Source: Methylococcus sp.
Lineage (GTDB): Bacteria > Pseudomonadota > Gammaproteobacteria > Methylococcales > Methylococcaceae
DNA length: 51,596 nt
Direction of reading: 5' to 3'
Assembly: GCA_007280285.1 (NCBI GenBank)
Contig: QYQA01000079.1
Span: forward strand, 1-51,596
A program made the translations under genes and the position numbers. Below are positions 45,930-51,596 of the stretch, piece after piece (position 1 is the first letter of the stretch; every line of letters begins with the position of its first letter). The notes beneath the pieces are model-generated. The model searched no databases and was not told the origin of the DNA. It was given only the letters and a program-made list of their open reading frames with translations.

Positions 45930-48236
45930 TCAGCGCTTCAGTTGCTCTAGAAGGAACGACTGTGCCTCGAAGGGGTGCGCCGCCGGGCGAACCCGCTCGT
46001 AAGTGCCATCCTCTTTTAACCGCCAAGCCTTGGAATCATCCTTGAGATAGACCTCAAGATCTTCCCGCATCCGGTCGGCGAGTTTTTTGGGGCCGACCGG
46101 AAAGCAGGCCTCTACGCGGCGAAACATGTTGCGCGCCAGAAAATCGGCACTGGCCCCAAAAATCTCCGGTTCACCATCATTCTCGAAGTAATAGACCCGA
46201 CTATGCTCAAGAAAGCGACCGATAATCGAGCGGACCTCGATGTTTTCAGAGATTCCTGGAATACCTGGCCTCAGACAGCAAATCCCGCGAACAATGAGTT
46301 TGATCTCGACACCGGCCATGGAAGCCCGATAAAGCGCCTGAATCAGCAACGGCTCAGCCACCGCGTTCACTTTGATGATAATCCTCGCAGGCCGCCCAGC
46401 AAGGGCATGCTCGGTCTCGCGCTGAATTTTCCGAATCAATCCCTGATGGAGAGTAAAGGGGGCCTGCAACAGCTTATTAAGCCGCCCCACCTTACCAAGA
46501 CTGGTCAGCTGCACAAAGACCTTACGGACATCTTCGCCTAAGAGTTGATCCGCGCTGAAGAGCCCATAGTCGGTGTAAAGGCGGGCGGTCTTGAGATGGT
46601 AATTACCGGTACCTAGGTGCGTGTAATAGCGAAGATGTCCTTCCTCACGACGGAGGATCAACAGCATCTTGCCATGGGTCTTGTAGCCGACGATCCCGTA
46701 GACCACTTGAACCCCAGCCTCTTGCAGACGATTAGCCAATGAAATGTTTGCCTTTTCATCAAAACGGGCCCGAAGTTCGACCACGACGGTCACATCCCGC
46801 CCCGCCTTCGCCGCCCGTAAAAGGGCATCAACGATCGGTGAATTGGCCCCGGTTCGATAAAGGGTTTGCTTGATCGCGAGCACATTGGGGTCTTCTCCTG
46901 CCTGACGAATCAATTCTACGACCGGCGCGAAGCTCTCGTAAGGGTGATGGAGGAGGATGTCTCGCTTCCTGATAACCTCAAAGAGATCATGACCACCGGC
47001 CATCTCGATGGGACCTCCCGGGGTAAATGCGGGATACTTCAATTCAGGGCGATCAATCAGATCGTAGACCTCGCGAACCCGACTAAGATTCACCGGGCCA
47101 TTCACCTTATAGAGCCGATCGAGAGTGAGATCAAATTGGCCAAGAAGATAATGAATGATCTCTTTGGGACAGTTATCAGCCACTTCGAGACGGACTTCGT
47201 CCCCATAGTTACGACTACTGAGCTCGCCTTCAAGGGCCCTGAGAAGATCATCGATCTCCTCTTCATCGAGATACATCTCACTGTTCCTGGTGACGCGGAA
47301 TTGGTAGAGATCCTTGACCTTGACACCGTGAAAAAGCTCTCCAACGTAGGCATGAATAATCGAGGAGAGAAAGACAAAGTCACTGGCACCACTGCCCGTT
47401 TCTTCGGCGGGTAGCTGGATGATTCTGGGTAATGACCGGGGCGCCTGGAGTATCGCGAGTTGAATCTCGCGGCCAAAGGCATCCTTTCCTGAGAGAGAAA
47501 TAATAAAGTTGAGACTTTTATTGAGAATCCTTGGAAAGGGATGCGCCGGATCAAGACCAATGGGGCTCAGGATGGGGAGCAACTGCTCTTCGAAGAAGGT
47601 CTTTAGCCAATTCTGCTCACGATCAGACCACTGACTGCGCCTCAGAAATCGAATGTCTTGCGTCTCAAGCTCTGGGAGCAGAATGTCATTGAGGACCCGA
47701 TACTGCTCAGCGACCAAAGCATGCGCGCTGGCGCCAATGGCGCTTAAGGTTTCCTGCGGCGTCAGATTGTCAGGCTCCGTCCGGGTCGCACCAAGGTCTG
47801 CTCGCTGAATGAGGCCCGCAGCCCTCACCTCAAAGAATTCATCCAGGTTTGAACAGGAAATACAAAGGAAATTGAGTCGCTCAAGGAGGGGCGTTCCGAG
47901 ATCCTTGGCCTGCTCTAGAACCCGACGATTGAACTCGAGGAGACTCAGATCTTGGTTGATATAGAGGTCACCCCGCCCCAGATCAATCGCACCCACGAGC
48001 TCCTCGGCATCTGTAAGCACCGTATCGTCCGGACCGGTTCGGCCAATGCCACCGATCATGTATTTGGCCGCACGCACCATGCGCGTTGCTTTGGATTTTC
48101 CGAACCCTGGGATCTTGATGAGCTGCTCTATATCGGCATTCGCGAGCTCTTCGACAGAAAAGATACCGCGCTCAGCAAGGATGGATCGAGTCGTTTTGCT
48201 AACGGCCTTGGTGGTTCTGGTTCTACTGGTGGTCAC
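45930..48236 (-). CDS. ppk: Polyphosphate kinase 1 with N-terminal helix-hairpin-helix extension
   Basis: A 768-residue PPK1, about 80 residues longer than typical. The core begins near residue 91 (LYINQDLSLLEFNRRVLEQA). It includes the autophosphorylated His521 in YKTHGKMLLI and His678 in FLEHSRVYYFEN, 157 residues apart as His435 and His592 in E. coli. Residues about 15-60 (SILAERGIFSVEELANADIE, then IPGFGKSKATRMVRAA) form a helix-hairpin-helix motif like those in NusA or RNA polymerase alpha C-terminal domains. Residues 61-90 are a linker. It makes polyphosphate from ATP. Start codon: GTG. No ppx is adjacent. Confidence 0.94.
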   Translation of the reverse strand: MTTSRTRTTKAVSKTTRSILAERGIFSVEELANADIEQLIKIPGFGKSKATRMVRAAKYMIGGIGRTGPDDTVLTDAEELVGAIDLGRGDLYINQDLSLLEFNRRVLEQAKDLGTPLLERLNFLCISCSNLDEFFEVRAAGLIQRADLGATRTEPDNLTPQETLSAIGASAHALVAEQYRVLNDILLPELETQDIRFLRRSQWSDREQNWLKTFFEEQLLPILSPIGLDPAHPFPRILNKSLNFIISLSGKDAFGREIQLAILQAPRSLPRIIQLPAEETGSGASDFVFLSSIIHAYVGELFHGVKVKDLYQFRVTRNSEMYLDEEEIDDLLRALEGELSSRNYGDEVRLEVADNCPKEIIHYLLGQFDLTLDRLYKVNGPVNLSRVREVYDLIDRPELKYPAFTPGGPIEMAGGHDLFEVIRKRDILLHHPYESFAPVVELIRQAGEDPNVLAIKQTLYRTGANSPIVDALLRAAKAGRDVTVVVELRARFDEKANISLANRLQEAGVQVVYGIVGYKTHGKMLLILRREEGHLRYYTHLGTGNYHLKTARLYTDYGLFSADQLLGEDVRKVFVQLTSLGKVGRLNKLLQAPFTLHQGLIRKIQRETEHALAGRPARIIIKVNAVAEPLLIQALYRASMAGVEIKLIVRGICCLRPGIPGISENIEVRSIIGRFLEHSRVYYFENDGEPEIFGASADFLARNMFRRVEACFPVGPKKLADRMREDLEVYLKDDSKAWRLKEDGTYERVRPAAHPFEAQSFLLEQLKR

Positions 48237-48382
48237 TATGATGGGCTACTCTAAAAATTCCGCAACTTGTCATCATAACCAAACCTGAGGCATCGGTGGG
48301 CCCTGGATGATCTTTTATGAGACGTCGCGGGTGAATCTGCTTCTTATTATGGTCGAGAGGGTTCGACGCGGATGAATCTCAC

Positions 48383-48847
48383 TCATCCATCGCTATCAAA
48401 TAAACCCTTCAAGGACGCGTAACCCTCAGCGTCCATCTCGGCTTTTGGTATGAAGCGGATGGCCGCTGAATTAATACAATAACGCTTTCCGGTTGGCATC
48501 GGACCATCATCAAAGACGTGGCCGAGATGAGAATCTGCATGCGTGCTGCGGACTTCCGTCCTCACCCTCAAGAGCGAGTGGTCAACGCGCATCACCACAT
48601 GGCTTTCCTCGACGGGGCGCGAAAAACTCGGCCAGCCGGTCCCTGAATCAAACTTATCAAGAGAACTAAATAAGGCTTCACCAGAAACGACATCGACATA
48701 AATCCCTTCTTCGTGATGATCCCAGTAGGGATTATGAAAAGGCTTTTCAGTGCCCTCCCCTTGGGTCACATAGAACTGCTCTTCCGATAGGATTTTTTTT
48801 AATTCTTCAGGCGTTGGTTTTTTAAAACAGGATCCATCGAACGACAT
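48383..48847 (-). CDS. msrB: Peptide-methionine (R)-S-oxide reductase MsrB
   Basis: A 154-residue MsrB. The core shows [36 protein letters not shown] and the catalytic cysteine in [13 protein letters not shown]. The zinc-binding CxxC pairs of many MsrB proteins are absent, and the usual resolving position in G(C/T)GWPSF is Thr. Recycling therefore probably uses thioredoxin directly or another cysteine, such as the one in DGSCFKK. It repairs oxidised methionine, free or in proteins. The start is [11 protein letters not shown]; an in-frame extension of 22 residues upstream lacks similarity. It lies about 96 bases downstream of the TonB receptor gene. Confidence 0.93.
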   Translation of the reverse strand: MSFDGSCFKKPTPEELKKILSEEQFYVTQGEGTEKPFHNPYWDHHEEGIYVDVVSGEALFSSLDKFDSGTGWPSFSRPVEESHVVMRVDHSLLRVRTEVRSTHADSHLGHVFDDGPMPTGKRYCINSAAIRFIPKAEMDAEGYASLKGLFDSDG

Positions 48848-48943
48848 GTTAAAGACTCTCCCTTTATGACACTCTATTGTTTCACGACCTAAAGCCTCCA
48901 AAGGGAGACCCACTAGGCACCCAAAAGTTCTTCCAGAACTCCC

Positions 48944-50896
48944 TCAATCGTAGCTCACGTTGACTCCGACAATCCCAGTAAACCCCAGCGCTCCATAACC
49001 CCAGACCTGTTGATACTGCTTATTAAGAAGATTGTCGAGGCGGGCAAACAGGGTGATGTTCTGGGTCACTTCATAGTTACTCGATACATTGACGAGAACA
49101 TAGCCTGGCACGTTGACGACCGCGCCATTCACGTCGAAGGAACTCCGATAACCGACCACTAACACATTGAGATGGGTCGTCACAGCAGGGAGAACATGAT
49201 AGTCGATATCGAAATTACCTTTGTTCTTGGGCCTTAATAGCAAGGCGTCATTCGTTCTTTGGCCCGTGGTGGCATTGTAAAGTCCGTGGGTTTGATCGAA
49301 CGTGTAGTTAGCCCTGACGGCGAGGACATCAACCGGCTTCCACTCAAAAAAACTTTCGATCCCTCGGGCAACCGCGGAACTGACATTTTCGACATTACCA
49401 AGACCCCCGTTGGCACTCGGATCCCACTGAATCAAGTTACTGAAACGATTATCAAAGTAGAGGGCCCCTAGGGTGATCTCTTTCCCAAAAAGATCCTGTT
49501 CAAGGCCTGCATCCCCATTGATACTGGTCTCAGGCTGTAGCTCGGGATTGCCATAGCAGGCCTTATTAAGCTCACACAGGGACGGGGGTCTGAAGGCCGT
49601 CCCCACGTTCGCCTTGATCCGCTGATTGAGTTCCGGCACCTCGATACTTTGGTTGTAACGCCAGGTCAGGTGGCTGCCATAGAGACTATTATCATCAAGG
49701 CGCCCGCCCAGTGTGGTGTGAAAACGTTCTAACCAGTCCAGCTGGTTTTGAAGGTAATAGCCCGCATTGGTCATACTGGACATGATGTGGCTGTAGGTAT
49801 TCTGATTGTCGAGACTATCAAACTTACCCTCGATGCCCGCTGTTAGGGTATCAGTCTCATGCAGATGGAGGATATGAAGCCATTCGACCTTGGTCTGCTG
49901 ACCCTGATTCAGGGTCGCAGGCACCCAGTTGGGCGATGGGATCGTCGTGTAGCGCGTTTGACGATCGTTAAGGGTGTAATTCACCCCAAAGCGCTGTTCC
50001 CAGAGATTATCAAAAGCGAACAGCCGAGCCTGTCCGCGTGTATAAAGCTGATTGGTATCTGAAAAATAAAAGGGATTGTCACAGGGCACAAATTGCTTAT
50101 TGAAGTTGACATAGCCCGTGCCGCCGCAGTTATCAAGGCCTACTTCTGCGGCGTTGTAGCGAAGCGTCCAATCAAGATCAAGGTCATCGGTCACCTCATA
50201 GCCTAAGCGGCCTTGTACGGTCGTATTCTGGTAAGGATCCCGTTCCCGGTTACCCATCGACTGGGCCGCCGCGGAGACGCCTAGGTCACTGAGATGGCTT
50301 GCATTTAGGGTGTAATTAAGATGATCTTCAGAGCCTGAGATACCCCCGCCGGTTTTCCAGGTATTGTAGTTGCCCCCTTCGGCCAATCCGCTGAAGGTCG
50401 GCGCCCCTTTCCCATGCTTGGTGATGATGTGGATCACCCCGCCCATCGCATCAGCCCCCCACATGGCACTCGCAGCGCCCCTAAGAATCTCAATTCGCTC
50501 GATGTTATCCACCTGAAGATTCGCGAAATCGAAGGAGTTATTCGGATTGCTGGGATCATTCATCTGGATGTTATCGATCAACACCAGCGTCTGGTTTGAG
50601 TTCGCTCCTCGAGTAAAGACCGAGACCTGTTGCCCGGGGCCACCGGCACTGACCACATCAAGACCCGGGACTACCCGAAGCACATCTGACACACTGTTGA
50701 GTCTTCGTGCTTTAATTTCTTCGGCGGTGATGACGGTCACCGTATTCCCTAAGGCAGATTCCTTGACGGTGCTGCGGGTTGCGGTGACCACCACTGGATC
50801 AAGGGAATTTTGAGAATCGCTCTCGGCGTGAAGAGTGAGGGGGGAAAGGCCCATCAAGGCCATCCATAATCGTCTTTGTCGCATCATCTTGTCCAT
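48944..50896 (-). CDS. btuB: TonB-dependent outer membrane receptor, vitamin B12 (BtuB-like)
   Basis: A 650-residue outer-membrane receptor. A signal peptide ends near LTLHAES and is followed by the TonB box region DPVVVTATRSTVKES. The plug domain (NSVSDVLRVVPGLDVVS, GANSNQTLVLIDNIQMND, EILRGAASAMWGADAMGGVI) lies at about 35-150. A 22-strand barrel ends in GFTGIVGVNVSYD. The plug wording and small size fit BtuB. A cobalamin riboswitch in the long leader supports B12 or a related corrinoid as substrate. No btuCDF genes lie in the window. The leader ends in an inverted repeat (GCCGTG/CACGGC at 50904-50927) just before the ATG. Confidence 0.92.
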   Translation of the reverse strand: MDKMMRQRRLWMALMGLSPLTLHAESDSQNSLDPVVVTATRSTVKESALGNTVTVITAEEIKARRLNSVSDVLRVVPGLDVVSAGGPGQQVSVFTRGANSNQTLVLIDNIQMNDPSNPNNSFDFANLQVDNIERIEILRGAASAMWGADAMGGVIHIITKHGKGAPTFSGLAEGGNYNTWKTGGGISGSEDHLNYTLNASHLSDLGVSAAAQSMGNRERDPYQNTTVQGRLGYEVTDDLDLDWTLRYNAAEVGLDNCGGTGYVNFNKQFVPCDNPFYFSDTNQLYTRGQARLFAFDNLWEQRFGVNYTLNDRQTRYTTIPSPNWVPATLNQGQQTKVEWLHILHLHETDTLTAGIEGKFDSLDNQNTYSHIMSSMTNAGYYLQNQLDWLERFHTTLGGRLDDNSLYGSHLTWRYNQSIEVPELNQRIKANVGTAFRPPSLCELNKACYGNPELQPETSINGDAGLEQDLFGKEITLGALYFDNRFSNLIQWDPSANGGLGNVENVSSAVARGIESFFEWKPVDVLAVRANYTFDQTHGLYNATTGQRTNDALLLRPKNKGNFDIDYHVLPAVTTHLNVLVVGYRSSFDVNGAVVNVPGYVLVNVSSNYEVTQNITLFARLDNLLNKQYQQVWGYGALGFTGIVGVNVSYD

Positions 50897-51009
50897 GGAG
50901 CCAGCCGTGGCAACACCCGCTCACGGCATGTGAAAAGGCCACTGTGGACAAAACGATCAGATTAGCGGGCATGCAGCAGAGGACAGGTTCTAAGGCCTAA
51001 GGCAGACCA

Positions 51010-51215
51010 GCCAACCTGAATGCCCTCCGCAGCGGTCGCTGACTTTAAGGCCGGTCTCCGGGCTCGTGAGCAGCGTTTCCACTGAAGACACCGCCTTCCC
51101 ATGCACGAGGCACAGTGGCATTTTGGGGTCTCTTGACTCACCTACCGTTGCGGGGGCAGCGCCGGCTTGATCAGAGCGATGAACGCTTGATGGACCAGCT
51201 TCCCGTTTAACCCGA
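51010..51215 (-). promoter_or_regulatory. Cobalamin (AdoCbl) riboswitch of btuB
   Basis: The leftward strand carries the conserved cobalamin riboswitch blocks in order: ACGGGAAGCTGGTCCATCA, GCTGCCCCCGCAACGGTA (51143-51160), CACTGTGCC, GCATGGGAAGGCG, AGCCCGGAGACCGGCC (about 51052-51067), and a GCGGAGGGC loop (51023-51031) that can act as the L13 partner. It lies within the 474-base gap upstream of btuB. Binding of adenosylcobalamin is expected to reduce btuB expression. The hairpin at 50904-50927, directly before the start codon, may be the switching element. The exact ends are estimates. Confidence 0.93.
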
Positions 51216-51256
51216 CCCACGAGATCCATGGGTCAGGCACCTTAAAGTACCGATTC

Positions 51257-51285
51257 AATCTACCGAGGGAATCACTGAATTGCAA
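51257..51285 (-). promoter_or_regulatory. Candidate sigma-70 promoter of the btuB leader
   Basis: On the leftward strand TTGCAA (51280-51285) and TAGATT (51257-51262) are 17 bases apart, each matching the -35 and -10 consensus at 4 of 6. A start just downstream would place the riboswitch aptamer at the head of the leader. TTGCAA is palindromic, so the site could also contribute to the divergent gene at 51371. Confidence 0.45.
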
Positions 51286-51370
51286 GATTAAAACCACCCC
51301 TAGCGATGCGGGTGACTTCTGATACTATCTATCTCTGAACCGCTTTGGATAAAGAGGGATGCCAGCGATC

Positions 51371-51596
51371 ATGACCCGACCTTTGAAAATGAACTGCGCC
51401 AAGAAGGGAGCCACCACCCTCTTGATGCTTCTCGCGGGAACCCTTGCACAAGCGGAATCGATCAAGATCGGCGGCCTCTTGTCCTTGACGGGCAACTGGT
51501 CTTCACTTGGAAAGGCCAGTCAGGTGATGATGGAATTTGCCCGGGATGATCTCAATGTCTATTTTAAAGATCACCAATCAACCGCCAGAATCAAGC
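51371..51596 (+). CDS. ABC transporter substrate-binding protein, branched-chain amino acid/urea type (5' part)
   Basis: The first 75 codons of a gene that runs off the window. A signal peptide (MTRPLKMNCAKKGATTLLML, then LAGTLAQA) is followed by ESIKIGGLLSLTGNWSSLGK and QVMMEFARDDLN. This is the opening of a type I periplasmic binding protein of the Peripla_BP_6 (LivK/UrtA) class. An in-frame ATG at 51359 is an alternative start, but the AGAGGG stretch sits too close to it; 12 bases separate that stretch from the start chosen. The gene is divergent from btuB. The substrate cannot be judged from this fragment. Confidence 0.85.
   Translation, partial: MTRPLKMNCAKKGATTLLMLLAGTLAQAESIKIGGLLSLTGNWSSLGKASQVMMEFARDDLNVYFKDHQSTARIK

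Noticed and set aside
50990-51229. Leftward open frame of 79 codons upstream of btuB
   Set aside because: It coincides with the cobalamin riboswitch, whose conserved blocks explain the sequence.

Overview
The window is a stretch of mostly housekeeping chromosome from a gammaproteobacterium; the genus cannot be named from the sequence. The assignment rests on the order tig-clpP-clpX-lon-hupB-ppiD, on HflD, ApaG-ApaH, AcnB, TrhP (YegQ), Mpl, the tesA/ybbA/ybbP locus and a YheU (UPF0270) gene. Base composition is moderately GC-rich and fairly even. The clearest exceptions by eye are a more AT-rich PhoD-like gene at 13.4-15.4 kb and a decayed stretch at 42.4-43.2 kb. No CRISPR array, insertion sequence, integrase, phage module or rRNA was seen.

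Layout. 0-1.9 kb: tail of a zinc-binding dehydrogenase, YheU and an AI-2E-family permease, all rightward. 1.9-10.7 kb: the leftward protein quality-control block tRNA-Leu, tig, clpP, clpX, lon, hupB, tRNA-Val, tRNA-Asp, ppiD; lon has a recognisable sigma-32 promoter. 10.8-13.4 kb: orphan class II aldolase, a small membrane protein with an RDD protein, HPF, and pterin-4a-carbinolamine dehydratase. 13.4-17.3 kb: PhoD-like phosphatase, then the leftward tesA-hopJ-hflD cluster. 17.3-25.9 kb: rightward ybbA-ybbP, a membrane J-domain protein, GlnK-type PII, and a 1298-residue FAD/Fe-S dehydrogenase. 25.9-33.3 kb: a Cys-rich MarR regulator, a lipoprotein, DUF502, a glutaredoxin, and the leftward cysM-rlmD-ldt-MFS-anchored-protein cluster. 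33.3-36.8 kb: trhP, rraA, a cobalamin adenosyltransferase and ispH. 36.8-42.4 kb: mpl with a glycosyltransferase/SDR fusion, apaG-apaH, corA. 42.4-51.6 kb: pseudogene remnant, acnB, ppk1 with a helix-hairpin-helix extension, msrB, a cobalamin-riboswitch-controlled TonB receptor, and the start of an ABC substrate-binding protein.

How the genes fit together. The tig/clp/lon/HU/PpiD block handles nascent-chain folding, cytosolic proteolysis and envelope folding, with lon under heat-shock control. The B12-riboswitch receptor and the PduO-type adenosyltransferase together suggest that cobalamin is scavenged and converted to the adenosyl form. PPK1 and the PhoD-like enzyme suggest phosphate storage and scavenging. 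No wholly new multi-gene system is evident. The best leads are PPK1 fused to a helix-hairpin-helix module, the MarR protein with a Cys/His tail, the GT2-SDR fusion, the overlapping divergent start codons of tesA and ybbA, the hupB-tRNA transcription unit, and the 42.4-43.2 kb region.

All family assignments come from reading motifs; no database search was run.
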